From positions 83,968-147,967 of the forward strand of contig OENT01000262.1 of NCBI GenBank assembly GCA_900239685.1: a stretch of 64,000 bases of DNA. The letters run 5' to 3'. The translations under genes were made by a program, and so were the position numbers. The DNA comes from Rotaria macrura (taxonomy: Eukaryota > Rotifera > Eurotatoria > Philodinida > Philodinidae). Shown piece by piece: positions 13,990 through 25,630 of the stretch. Position 1 is the first letter of the stretch; the number at the start of each line of letters is the position of its first letter. The notes under the pieces are model-generated. The model was given only the letters and a program-made list of their open reading frames with translations, searched no databases and was not told where the DNA came from.

Positions 13990-14340
13990 TTATTCATGTT
14001 GTTTTCCACTATGTTGATCGGTACATCCTGGTTTATCACAATTTCCTCGTCGTATATTCGACGACAGTTGCTGTACTAATGTTTCATTCGTACTTGGACG
14101 CATACCAATCGTATTCGTAATTGAATTCATGCCAGGTGGTGCCGATTCTGTAGCTATTTTTGCATTAGTAACTTTTACATTATGATCAGATGAATACGAC
14201 ATGCTCCTTTTTTTTTTCTTAGCTGAATTCGATTCTATTCGATGAATGTTGTGTACTTCATATGCACTAAAACGCAGCGAATATTGGATGACGAAGAGAA
14301 AGGGAAAGAAAGAAGAAAAGAGAAAACGAGAGCGATTCAT
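13990..14340 (-). CDS. candidate small secreted protein or peptide precursor
   Basis: One frame of 116 residues from ATG 14340. Residues 1-26 are a plausible signal peptide (RSRF, then a Phe/Leu-rich core, then SLRFSA). A polybasic KKKKR near residues 42-46 and a dibasic RR near residue 98 could be prohormone cleavage sites; the last 18 residues (GNCDKPGCTDQHSGKQHE) contain two Cys that could form a small loop. The middle is Ser, Thr and Asn-rich. The frame extends 33 codons upstream, but that part looks non-coding. No family is recognised. It may be a secreted peptide precursor; the alternative is a chance ORF in AT-rich DNA. Confidence 0.35.
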   Translation of the reverse strand: MNRSRFLFSSFFPFLFVIQYSLRFSAYEVHNIHRIESNSAKKKKRSMSYSSDHNVKVTNAKIATESAPPGMNSITNTIGMRPSTNETLVQQLSSNIRRGNCDKPGCTDQHSGKQHE

Positions 14341-15628
14341 ATGTAACACAGTTGAATCAGTGCAGATTACTTTAAAAAAGTAAGTGTGTACAAAATATTG
14401 CTTTGCTTGTTGCCTAAAAACGATTCGATTGCTGTGCATCGTAACAGTTCGTTTTGTCTATGTTCATCAAATATGCGAATAATTGTTCGCATTCGATGGT
14501 TCACCTTAAGTTTATCAAAGATAAAGGAATCAATTCGAATATCAATCGAGTCATTCAGATGCGCCAGTGGTTTCGATACTTATCATGAAGTAATAATCAT
14601 ACTACTCAATATTTCCTAGGTAAAATAGAAACCATTGAATCTTTTTAAAATTATAAGCGAGAACCAATCGATGTACACTTTCTCTCAAAAGAATAATACA
14701 AACAGTACTAAAACATTTCTTACGCCAAATAGATTTCATGGTGGAAATATTTTTTATAAGGTTGTTTACGAGAAAAAGAAATATTTTTCTTCACTTTATG
14801 TCATTGTGCGAAGAAAAAAACAAGGCTAAGTGTTGCGTACACTTCACTTTTTATTCTTATGAATATTAAAAATGCGACACCATCTTTAATTTTCTTTTTT
14901 TGTAATTCAAGTTTATTATTTAGAAAATCATTTTATCAAGATCTGAGAATACTATGCATCATACAATGATGTTAAAATATTGAATTTTCTCTTCTAATAC
15001 AAACGGCTATTGACTTCTCATCTCCGTACTTACTTCCGTTTACATTTTTTGACATGTCATTCTGTCGTCGAGCAAAATAAGAGGATCTTATGTAGCTATG
15101 TGAACGAAGCATTAGTACATTTCTTGTAAAGTCCATTGAATAAAATCATCGATAGGTAAGATCGCATCTCGAGTCCAGATAGAATAACAGAAAAATCATG
15201 TGATTCATCTTGTCTAGAAATTATTCTCTTGTGAAAAAACCAAGATCTATAATCAAATAATTTCTTTATTTCTCAATATTCGACTAGAGTGCTGTGAAGA
15301 AGAATAAGAAATACGAATAAAAAAAAAACAAACAAACAAACGAACAAGGCGGAAGAAATAGAATACAGAAAAGAAAGTTACAAGTAAAAGGAGTGTTCAT
15401 TTTCAAGATCACAAACCTATACTTCATCTGGTTGCTTGTCTTTTTTCCTAATACTCGTTTGTTTGTTCTTTCATCAATCGAAATTCATTTGACCTGAGAA
15501 AATGAGACACTTTCTCTTTTGGCGGCGACAGACACGTACACATGAGTATCAGACACAAGCCAAAAATATAAAAAACCGAAGAAGAACGAAACGAAACAAA
15601 CAAAAAACCGAGAGAATGTATGAGATGC
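14341..15628. other. intergenic stretch downstream of the metalloproteinase
   Basis: No coding signal recognised. It contains an A-rich/(CAAA)n microsatellite at about 15319-15346 and, on the minus strand, an AATAAA at 15270-15265 that could end the metalloproteinase transcript. Confidence 0.35.
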
Positions 15629-18600
15629 TTAGAGCGAAGTGCAACGAAGAATAGCAAGAAGAAGAATTAAAAAGACACAAGTTGATTGAACAGATAATGA
15701 TGATGATGATGATGACAACCGAGGCTTATCACAAAAAAGCCAATCAGTGTTGATCGCACGAGGATAATCTATTGCTGCTTCCATACTTGTGTTATTTAAA
15801 CGCCAAAAATCGAGGCCTTTAAAAAAATATGTTGAACCTATACAAATCAAAGGCGCAATGAATCAAACGAACGATTTGAAAATCAGAAATGATTGTTTAC
15901 CAGTTAAATCCACGAAGGCATCATCAAGTGGAATATCAATACCTTGCCACATGGTCATGTCTCTTGGATAGTCGTAAGTATTAACACGATTCCATCGCTC
16001 ATCTAATGCCCAATAGAGATTTGACGAAACAAGATAGGCTTGTCGATTGAATGACCACAAAAATGCGGCATCGACATGATCAACATGAGCTGGAAGACCA
16101 AGTAAACTTATATTACGAGGATAAGTGGAGCCATCGTCTTCAATCGATATTTTGTTATCATCGAATATCCAATATTGACCACCTAAAGTACATTTTCCGC
16201 CTCTTAAATCGAACGAGAAAGAAAAATAATTTTATTCTACCTGAGAAAAGCATCAGACGACCATCGGCACGTTCGTATGCAGCATCAATTTTTGATAATG
16301 TTTCTGGTAAACCTAACCAAAAAGCGTTGTTTATCATTGGTGACGATGGATCCAAACCACGTCGATCGTACTGCCAAAAGTACTAGGCGATCAAATAGAA
16401 GAAGAAGATTAAGGTATTCATAAGAAATCGAAAGTAAAAACTAACCTGTCCTTTAAATATGAACAAAATGCCTCTATACATTGTAATCGCATCATAGAAT
16501 CCATCACATAAATCTAATTTCGAACGATCCGTATAGTTTATTTTAATTTGTTCTGTTGATGTATGTCTTTCAAGATATGAATTTAAGCGATTAATTGATG
16601 ATTTCGATGTTGTTGCTTTTGTTATGTATTGATCTTTCGTATCATAGGAGGAATTCATCGTTACTATCGGTGCTTTGATTGTTGTTATTATTGTTTCATT
16701 AGAAATGTTTTCTTGATCGATCAAAAATAAAAGTGTCGTCGGACTAGTTGGAGTCGTTGTTTCAGTTTTTATAGTTGTTGTTATTGATGTTGTTGCTGTT
16801 GTTGTCGGACTTAGAGTTGTTGTTTCAATTAGATGCGTTGTTGTCGATTCTACTATTGTGTGCTCAGTTGTTCCTCGTGTTGTTTCATCTGTATTTGTGG
16901 CAGTTGGGAATGAAACTTCCGATGGAGGATCTAGGAAAATAAATGAGCGGGTTGCTTTAAGTACTATTCAGACAGACTCCCGTTTACCTCCATAGAGTCT
17001 TCGAATAGCTGCTATGTCGTCATTGTGTAATTTAATACTTCTTGAATAACCACGGTAATAGGGAAACATGATTGCATCAGGAATATTTGAATGCATTAAA
17101 CCTAATGAATGTCCTAATTCATGAACCGTTACAGAGAATAGATCCACTAAAATTCAAAAAATGATAATACATTATTGAAATAACTATTTTCACAATAGTA
17201 TCAAACAGATTCATTAACAACAAGAACCAAAGTATTGTACACATTAGGGCATTGATTCGATGTAATCATTGTAATACTTAGAATGATGAAATGAATACTG
17301 AAAATTCTTTAATCTGATTTTAGAAAACTTATCAAAAGTAGTTCTTTGTGTCTCAACCAAACTAGCAGCGGTTATATTTCCTAACTATTAGACTTAATCG
17401 AGGCATTGAGCATAAGCCGAAAGCGATTCCTTTTCATTTTTAGATTATTTTAATCGCTCTTAAGATTACGCGGCTTAATAATATGTTACCTTCGATGTAA
17501 AAGCGCATGAGATAAGCAGATTACGAAGAATTAGTTTCTCAATGGAAAACGATTTCTGATCGAGAATAGCTTTTCTTCCGATGATTTCTATAGTTGAACG
17601 ATGGGAAGAAACTTGAAACTCGATCGAACTATTACGAGTTGATCTATGCGACACTTTTGAATAACAATATAAAATGTCGATAAGGTTTGCCGAGCACAGG
17701 TAACTGTATAATGAAGCGATGGCTTAACGATAGGTTTAATAAGTAACGAGCATCTTTGCGTCTTTTCAAGCAATAGAAAGATCTAGATGACAACAACGAT
17801 TATCCATCACGACTCATATTCAATTCAAGCACATGGGAACATGCTGTTCTGAACGATTTCTGCTTCTATGCAAGTATTAAAGAGAACAAATTTAATATGT
17901 CATATTTATAGTTTTATTGAGATTTTCTTTTGTCAACACTATTGAATCTTCAGCAGCAATATCTCAAGCGTCGTCTTATAAATGAAAGAATTTGATGATT
18001 TCATTCTTACTATTTCATCTGCTACGTTATTATTTATAAACGAATCCATTATATGATAGATAAGAGACTCGAACAAGAAGAAGATCGAAATACTTATGCG
18101 TACGACTGCTCATCTAGAGATATTTATTCGTCAATAAATTATTTTATCGATGCTAGAATCGCTATCGAAAATGATTATTAAGGAAAACTTTGAACAAAGC
18201 TTCATGTAAATTTTGAAATTTTCATGGATCTTTTTCAGTCCGAACAAAGAATATCATTGTGAAATCTAAATACGTAGCACGACTGGTTGTCCTCACAATA
18301 TGTGTGCATGTGCAAGAGAGTAACTGTAGGGGAAAAGTTTATCGTGATATTGTTAACATTTTCACAATGAAAATCTCAAGTCTAAAGAATATGATAAACA
18401 GATAATACTCACTTAGACCGTATTCATTTTCTCTGTATGCAGTCCAATCTTCATCTTCATCGTAATGAACATCTCCACCGAGATGTTCTTCAGGATAAAA
18501 AGCATGCGCTAGAACAGAACCTAGACGGGCGAACAATGCCTCGAGTTTATTTCCTGATTTTAACAACTACGAAATTTTCAAACCTTTTCCATCGAATTGA

Positions 18601-20126
18601 TAACCATCTTCGTGATAACCTTGAGCAAATAAAAATTCAATATCTGGATGTTCGAGTTCACTGGATTGACGAAATCTCAATTGACTTGGATAAGACCAAA
18701 TTAATAAAGCATGATAAATAGCTCGATCAACCGATTCGCGCTCCATATCTGGTGTATAATTCACAATTCTATTGAGTCATTGTAGATAAAGAAAAAAGAG
18801 CGGTTAGATTCAAGTTTATTTTTCTATTAGCTTCTTTTTTTTGAAAAGCATCTTAATTTCAATGAATTGGATAGAGGAGAAAACGATCAGTGTCTATGAT
18901 TTGTCTAATCAAGGGAATAAAAATTCCGGTGACATTTCAAATAAAAACATAGTCATCGAAACGCAGCAAGATTCAATGAAACATAAAAAATCAAGTATGC
19001 GCCATGAAGAACCAACGGATAGTTTAACTTGTTCATCTCAACACGGGGAATCAATTGAATTACGTACAAAGCCGTCAAATTCATTAAAATTTTCTCAAAC
19101 GCTAAATTACATAAATCTGACATTGTACAACGATAATTCCTTTCCAATAATATTCAAATTAAAAACAACACAACCAGACATAGTAGCATCGAAGCCAGCT
19201 CGTGGCTTCATCCAAGCACATTCATCTGTTGAATGTCATCTAACATCAATCGAAATCGACTATAAAATATTGCTTGTTATACAGTATTCGCAAACATTAA
19301 ATCAATATGATGATTATTTAACTCAGTGGAAAAGTTTAAAATCTGATCGAATACATATTAAAAAACTTCTATGTCTTTTTGAAGATAATAAACAAATATT
19401 CAGAAGAAAAACACTAGTCGTACCTTTCCTATTTACTTTTGCAACAATAACGCTTCTCACTAGTTTTGTTTATTTAAGAAATAAATGATTTTTACGTACT
19501 TATATGTTAAATATGTTTTAGCCCATTTCTGTCCTTGTAAAACGTAACGTCGTCGACGACGATTTCCATATGTATGACCGCGTGGAAGACGATTCGGCTC
19601 GTAATCAGCCAGTCCACAACGAGGAAGTCGAATTAAATCGAGTGTTGCTTGATCAAGTTTTCCCTATTAGAAACATTTGAATATTAAATTTCGTCATTTT
19701 TATTACATAATCATGCGTACAGTTACGGGAATCGTGGCAAATGTTTGCAGACGTCGTATTGCAGACCGGAATTCTTCATCTGTTCTCATTGCTCGAGTTT
19801 CCAAATCAGAACGAGGTAAATATCCATAATTACTCAAATATGTATGCTAAGAAAAAGGAAAGTCAATAAGAATAATATTATTCTTCTTTTCTCTTGGTTG
19901 TTGGTTATAATTTATTTGAAAGTCAACTTACAAGTTCGCCTAGAACGGCTCTGTTCTTGTCGTCAAATATCGAATGTCTTCGATCTTTGCTCATTGATTT
20001 GTTTCTTGACGTCGTTGATTCGTGTTGATCTCTATCGATTAAAATAGGTCGTGAAACGACTAGTTCGATGAGAATAACAACGACGAAAAGTAGATGACAA
20101 TCGAGGACGATCAAGCCACAGGGCAT
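15629..20126 (-). CDS. matrix metalloproteinase (MMP), membrane-anchored type
   Basis: Ten exons: 20126-19932, 19846-19721, 19663-19500, 18768-18584, 18520-18413, 17146-16988, 16930-16446, 16382-16241, 16182-15901, 15837-15629, all GT-AG and in phase, giving 684 residues. Order: signal peptide (1-29); prodomain with cysteine switch PRCGLAD (Cys123); furin site RRRRR at 142-146; catalytic domain with [11 protein letters not shown] (268-278) and Met-turn Met286; Thr/Ser-rich hinge (about 313-450); four-bladed hemopexin domain closed by Cys454 and Cys651; and a Ser run plus hydrophobic tail (669-684) that resembles a GPI-attachment signal, though a short transmembrane anchor is possible. It should be a secretory-pathway zinc endopeptidase, activated by furin and held at the cell surface, cutting extracellular matrix or surface proteins. 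The Ser run is encoded by a TCA microsatellite. Every catalytic residue is present. Intron 3 holds an antisense gene. Confidence 0.9.
17147..18412. other. long intron 5 of the metalloproteinase
   Basis: At 1266 nt it is far longer than the 50-90-nt introns in most of the gene. No coding frame or repeat was recognised inside it. Confidence 0.5.
18862..19488 (+). CDS. MSP/VAP-like tail-anchored protein nested in an MMP intron
   Basis: One exon of 208 residues from ATG 18862. Residues 1-68 are polar and probably disordered. Residues about 70-172 resemble the major sperm protein (MSP) fold: the core [18 protein letters not shown] followed by a [13 protein letters not shown] strand pair matches the pattern of VAP proteins (FKVKTTAP, then G-I-I-x-P-G). 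Residues about 184-205 are one hydrophobic segment before a short basic end (LRNK), as in a C-terminal tail anchor. VAP-type proteins sit on the ER and tether partners with FFAT motifs; whether this divergent copy binds FFAT is not known. It lies wholly inside MMP intron 3 (18769-19499) on the opposite strand, its stop 11 nt from the intron edge, so its 3' UTR should overlap an MMP exon antisense. Confidence 0.65.
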   Translation: MNWIEEKTISVYDLSNQGNKNSGDISNKNIVIETQQDSMKHKKSSMRHEEPTDSLTCSSQHGESIELRTKPSNSLKFSQTLNYINLTLYNDNSFPIIFKLKTTQPDIVASKPARGFIQAHSSVECHLTSIEIDYKILLVIQYSQTLNQYDDYLTQWKSLKSDRIHIKKLLCLFEDNKQIFRRKTLVVPFLFTFATITLLTSFVYLRNK

Positions 20127-23100
20127 AGTCACCACAAAAGTCTAAGTAGTACATCACCACTGTTGTACAAGCATGTCCACTTGTCTCTTTCTACAAGAGA
20201 TCATTAATATATTTTTATCTTACAATCAGATCAACAGAAAAAAAATGTCAATCAGATATAATCGATTGATGCGTATTCATTTTTTATTTGGCCGTAATCT
20301 AAGATTTTCTCTATTTTTTGTTTCCAATTGCAATCTGCCTCTACTTTTGCTTTAATTAACCTTGAAATAGAACACACAGATTCATTCATTGGGGAAATAA
20401 CCTCGTCGCTTAGATTTTTTGCTAAAGATCGATTCTTTTTCTTCACTCTTTTTTAATATAACTAAAACATTAGTATTCATATCCCTTTAACGGGACATAC
20501 GATGCGGAAAAAAACTCTAAATAATCAATACTATGAATAACTATTAGCTAATCAATAAAAAAACTAATGTCATTCGGTGAAGAAAAGAAAAGTTCGTCAA
20601 AAGAAATTGTTTCTATAGAATACTTGTCGAAACAAATCAATGGAGAAGCAAAAGAGTTGTCAAACATCAAGGACAAATATTCATTCTCATTCATACTATA
20701 AAGAGAGTAAAAATGTATGGCAATAATTTATTTTCATCTTCGCAATAGAAATCTTTTCAATGCGAGTATTACTCTAATTGGGTCTTTCTTCTCTTTTTAA
20801 TTTACCATCTACTATTGAATCTCTCAAGGAGATTTATAAAAAAATACTTCGAGTTCGAACGAGAAAATCAAATCGAAAACATATATCATCTTGACAGACG
20901 TTTAGATTCTGAAGCCGTCTTACCTGAGCGTATGCGAAGTAAATATTAAAAAAGCCAGAATGATAAAAACGATACTTGCTCTCCTAATAGCTCTCTATTT
21001 CTTTTTCGATGAATGCATTTGTTTTATATAGAATATCATCATTCTTCAGCAGGTCACGTCTCATAGAAATATTTTCTTGTTTTTTCTTCTTCCTATTTTA
21101 CTCCGTTAAAATGACTAATCGATAAGGGAATCCTTCGAGACAGTTAGAGACAAGAGCCGTATGTACGCAGAATAACTCTCATCGTGTTATGAACACACTC
21201 GCAACAATGAACATTCTATGTCACATAATAAATAGTCTGCAACAGGAGCTTACTAGTCGAATACAGCAAGTTAGTGTAATCACACTTACAGGCGGCCAAC
21301 TTTCTCTCGCTTCTTTTTCTTTCAAACTGTTAATTTGATGAGACAGAGAGAGAGAGAGAGAGAGAAGAGAAAATCGAGCAGAGGTTGCAAGCTGATCACC
21401 ATTCAAGGATATTGGAACGATTCTCTTCTGATTATATGCACTTTTATGTGTCCATCGAACGAGAGAAAAAGGCGAAGTTCATAACTATCTTCATCTGTTT
21501 ATGCAATATCGACGACAAGTCTTATCTTTTTTTCCTTCTTTTTATACTAAGAAGACAGCTGGAATTCTAACACACTCATCAATCTCTTGGTAAAAGTTGC
21601 GCAAAGAAAAACAGCAAATTGGGTGTGGTTTACTTTCTATTGATTCTCTGAATCCTTTTCTTTTCTTTTTCTATTGCGATCAATCAAAACAAAAGTTAAT
21701 TAATTTTCCCTATTAAACTTGACATCCTACTACAAATCTGTTTGTATCTTTAATCTAAACAGATTTGACTCTTATTTAAAATGCAACATTGACAACATCA
21801 ATTTAATTAACAATGTTAGAGCAAGTGTGATTAAATAGTTACATTTACTCATTTGAATGTATACTTTCGAACTATCATCTTTCATACTCTGTATTCCACC
21901 GATGCTAGTTTAAAACAAATCTAACTGTTAGTAAGACCATTAGTATTCTATTAATATCTGCATTGACCTTCTGCTCTTTTAGTGACTGCACATGAATAAC
22001 AATGATCTCTATTGTAAAACAATTGTTACATTCACCTTTTTATTCAGGAGAAATAATAGAGATAGAAACGATGCTGTGCGACAGCTAAAAGGTGACAACT
22101 ATAGACTAAATATTGAATATTTCAATATTCTATTCAAAACAAAGGAAGACAAGACGAATTCCTGATATCTATCGATGAATATAATTCTTAATTGTAAAAG
22201 AATGAGCAATATTTTAGAGTGAGTTTGTATCTATTTCTTCTTTGGTGCATCAAAGGCATACTAATGCACTTTCTCTTGTTCTACTCCTTAGAAAAATACA
22301 TATTGTTTCGATATATTTATGCTGGGGAGTCTTGCTCTTCCAGACAATATTTGCATAATCTCCTAACATGATTCTATGCTTACTGTTTTCATAATGATTA
22401 ATATGGCTGTATAAATTGATCAACTATTATGCTATGATGCTACCTAAATATATGCTCTTGACCTTCATTTGTATTCAGTCGTTGTATTATTGTCTTTTTT
22501 CATCATGCTTTGGTGATTAATCTTTCAAAAAAAAAATTTCCGACGACTTTTTCTTCATGTCGCTATTTACATATATCACTCTAGAAAATGTAACTGATGT
22601 GCATGCGTTCATCATCATCATCATCGTCATCATATGACTACTAGTTGTGCATGCATTCAACGAAAGGTTACGTTATAAATAATTATATCGATTTCAATGA
22701 TACTATCATTCTACAATTACACTATTGATCTGTTGACGAATAGGCAAAGTCAAATGCCAATAGATATTCCGTACTGCATAGATATTTACCTGGCAATATT
22801 TGAGACAATCGAACGATTGTGATTCGACTCGATTCGCTTTGAGTTGATCGATTTACTTTTTATTTTATTTGATACGAAGTAAAAGACGTGTTCAAGGTTG
22901 TGTATTGTCAAATTGTTTCTTCTACAGTTACTCGTCGCCTGAATACATTCATTCACACATACACACACACAAGTACAGAAAGAACACCGAACCGAGCACT
23001 ATGTGGTTTTTCTCTTTCAGTTCTTCTTCTCATTTCTACATATCCATTCTCTCCGTCTCTTTCTCTCTCTCTTCTTTTCTCTTTTCCTGTCAAACCAGAA

Positions 23101-24332
23101 TGTTTAGCGCTCTATGTTGTTGTTGGCAAGGATGAAAAAAAAAGAATGATTAGAAGGCTGAAGTACGAAAGAAAAACGAGAAGACAGGCTTCTTTTTTTC
23201 TTGTTGCATCAAAACTTGTAATTCACATAGAATGTTCTTTTACAAATTACCATTTTTCTTTCTTCTTGAGAAAGAGAGAATTATTTTAAATAGATGTAAA
23301 ATCTTGTTTTAAAATATCTAATTTCTCTAAATAGGAAAAATGAATATTAAGTTTGCATGAATGATCTCTATCAAACAGCTGTCATCAATCGAATGTCTAA
23401 ACAAATCAGGAAAAAAAAACTAATTAAAAGATCTTTTGATTGATGCGTTATTCGATTGCGCTTTTTTTCCTTTTTGTCGTGCTTCGAAAAATGTGAAAAA
23501 ACTTACATTACCAAGGTTTATTTTTAAATATTTTATTCGAAAATGTAGACGCGTATGTCAAGCATAAGAAAAACAAATGGTAGTGGAGAAGAATAAGAGA
23601 ATATTTGCTTTACAGTGCTTGCACAATGAAATGAGAAAAATGTTGCTCTCTCTCTTGCTTTTCCCCCCACTGCAGTCTTTGCTAAAGAACAGATGAAGCT
23701 ACTCAAACTATGTCAGGCGAAAATGTAATCGCGACAAAAGAATAGTTGGATGCTTCATTCAACATTACAAAAGGGCTTCTGCTAGATCTGTCAATGTTTC
23801 TTCTATGAACTTAGATTATTTGTTAAAAATCGTTTTTTTCCTCTACATCAGAGGATGTCAACTAATTCCGTTTTTCTTTTTATCGTCTTTTGCAAAGGCT
23901 TGAATTTCATGCTCATTATTGAGTAGATTCGCAAGAGTATAACTTATGCTTTTTAACTCTTTTTCAGCATCGATGCAGAGTAACTAGAAAAAAGGAATTC
24001 TCAATCCTAATCTTTGAAATCACTTAATAATTCAGATCTGTTTACTTTCTGCCTTGCTTGAATAAGAACGATCAACTCGTCTTCTCTTAATCTATGGCAT
24101 ACAAAGGCTTATCTAATAAAATAAAAGAAATAGAATATATTACAAAGCGAAGAAGATTAATAAGATCGTTGTTAGTTGTTTTTTGATCGATCGAACTAAG
24201 ACAAATATTTGGAATGAAAGAAAAGTCTTTCACATTGATCATTCGACAAGATCTACAAAACGAATCAGTAATAATTAGAACGGAACGATAAAGAGAAATT
24301 ATTTACTTTTATCTTACTTATGAACAAGATAT
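20127..24332. other. 4.2-kb gene-free stretch upstream of the metalloproteinase
   Basis: Low-complexity pyrimidine-rich tracts and microsatellites: (GA)n at about 21345-21364, TCA repeats near 22610-22632, a CA-rich run near 22949-22970. Open frames at 22870-23290 are translations of CT-rich simple sequence. The MMP promoter should lie just above 20126 but no defined element is visible. Confidence 0.35.
21345..21364. repeat. (GA)n microsatellite
   Basis: Uninterrupted GA dinucleotides read directly from the sequence. Confidence 0.8.
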
Positions 24333-24570
24333 TTAGAAATCGACTCTCTGTAGAATACGAATTTCCATAACATTTGATGCTACTTGTGGATGAGATCTTA
24401 CCGTCCAACAAATAAGCAAAGAACAAGCCACAAAACATGGAAGAAGAATTGACATTATTACAGTGAATTTTGCGGCACAATCTATTTGTTGAGGATACGT
24501 CTCTGAAAAGCAAATATTGACACATACTCAAAGTGAGATTATTTATTGATAACACACCTATCAAGTCCAT
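24333..24570 (-). CDS. possible three-exon single-pass membrane micropeptide
   Basis: Exons 24570-24558 (13 nt, ATG), 24502-24402 and 24347-24333 join in phase through GT-AG introns to give 42 residues. The second exon is the convincing one: it encodes KFTVIMSILLPCFVACSLL, a strong transmembrane helix after a polar N-terminus (DLIETYPQQIDCAA), with TTTTCAG before it and GTAAGA after it. The first and last exons are short and less certain. The length and layout recall small single-helix regulators such as phospholamban-type or SMIM proteins, but no family is recognised. It starts only 65 nt after the GPCR stop on the same strand, so the two could share a transcript; bdelloids use spliced-leader trans-splicing, which can resolve such pairs. 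Confidence 0.3.
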
Positions 24571-24634
24571 TTAAACGAAATGATAAATATCAAAGAAAAA
24601 TATAAATCAAAACAAAAGCGAGCGAAATTTTCTT

Positions 24635-25630
24635 TTACATTATTGAAAACAGTTCAAGTCGATTTCTAAAGTATCGTTTGCATTGGTTAATGATTTTTAT
24701 GAACGCGTCTCTAAACACTTTGGAAATATAAATTTGTACATAAAATGTACTTGCGAAATTAACGTAAAGTAGCAAACGAGCCATATTTAGAATGAAGTTA
24801 TCCGTTTGTTGAGTAAGATATACTTTCAATGATGTTGACTTTGATATAACTGTCATATAAATCCAATAGCATGAATGCGGTGTGGTCAATACGATGAGTA
24901 CGGCTACTTCTATTGCGAGTGTTTTCAACAATTGATTTCTATCTCGTCTTAGTAAAGCTTGAATTCCAACGGGATTTATTTGTCGACGAGATTTTCGAAT
25001 GTTATTCAGTGTTAAAACGCCAATCAATAGCATTAATATGGGCGGTAATAAGCTATAGAAAATTAACATGAAGAAAGAGAAAAATATACCATAGATATTA
25101 TTATTTGGTACACATGTTAATATTGTCGGACCAAGTAAAGTGACATCATACGAATATTCGAAATAAACGAGAACATGTATATGTATCAAGAAACATCCGA
25201 TGATTGTTAAGCAAATGAATTTCAATGCCATTCGATCGGAATACAAACGTTGACGAATGAATACAGATTGACATGTTGAATAGAATCGATCGAGCGATGC
25301 CAGAACCAACAGCCAACTTGATATGGCAAATATAGTGAAAACAAGGAAAGTTCGAATTTTACAGTAAAGTTGTGGAGCAGCAATATATATTCTTAGTTGA
25401 AATCCATCCACTAGTATACGACTTGAAAGACCAACGAAAAACATAGCCAGATTATTTATTGATGATACCAAAAAATATAGTGAACATGACTTTTTAAAGA
25501 ACGTTTGCCGTGAAAACATAATCAGACTAAATGAATTTCCTACGATGCCCGTTATGAATATGATTGGAGCTATCCATCGATTGATCATGACTGTTGACCA
25601 TTCCAACGTACTGACTAATGACGATTTCAT
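24635..25630 (-). CDS. orphan G-protein-coupled receptor, rhodopsin-like
   Basis: One exon of 331 residues from ATG 25630. Seven hydrophobic helices are visible. TM1 holds the GN of FITGIVGNSFSL (residue 1.50 Asn). TM2 has SINNLAMFF, where an Asn stands where most class A receptors have the sodium-binding Asp. TM3 starts with a Cys (LYCK) that can pair with the second loop (LTCVPN) and ends in DRF in place of DRY. TM6 carries TTPHSCYW. TM7 ends in NFASTFYVQIY, a changed NPxxY. The N-terminus is short with no obvious signal peptide. It is a plasma-membrane receptor, probably for a peptide or small ligand not predictable here. It resembles the divergent receptors abundant in bdelloid genomes; the altered motifs leave the strength of G-protein coupling uncertain. 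Confidence 0.8.
   Translation of the reverse strand: MKSSLVSTLEWSTVMINRWIAPIIFITGIVGNSFSLIMFSRQTFFKKSCSLYFLVSSINNLAMFFVGLSSRILVDGFQLRIYIAAPQLYCKIRTFLVFTIFAISSWLLVLASLDRFYSTCQSVFIRQRLYSDRMALKFICLTIIGCFLIHIHVLVYFEYSYDVTLLGPTILTCVPNNNIYGIFFSFFMLIFYSLLPPILMLLIGVLTLNNIRKSRRQINPVGIQALLRRDRNQLLKTLAIEVAVLIVLTTPHSCYWIYMTVISKSTSLKVYLTQQTDNFILNMARLLLYVNFASTFYVQIYISKVFRDAFIKIINQCKRYFRNRLELFSIM

Noticed and set aside
16051-16386. 111-codon plus-strand frame
   Set aside because: Antisense shadow of two MMP hemopexin exons and the intron between them.
18551-18584. A 30-nt intron in the MMP catalytic domain
   Set aside because: An acceptor at ATCAG would make a 30-nt intron and insert extra residues; the acceptor at 18522-18521 gives a 63-nt intron and the family-typical [12 protein letters not shown].
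18437-18721. 94-codon plus-strand frame
   Set aside because: Antisense shadow of the MMP catalytic exons.
22869-23289. Overlapping 88- and 133-codon plus-strand frames
   Set aside because: They translate CT-rich simple sequence into Ser, Phe and Leu runs, in two frames at once, with no domain.
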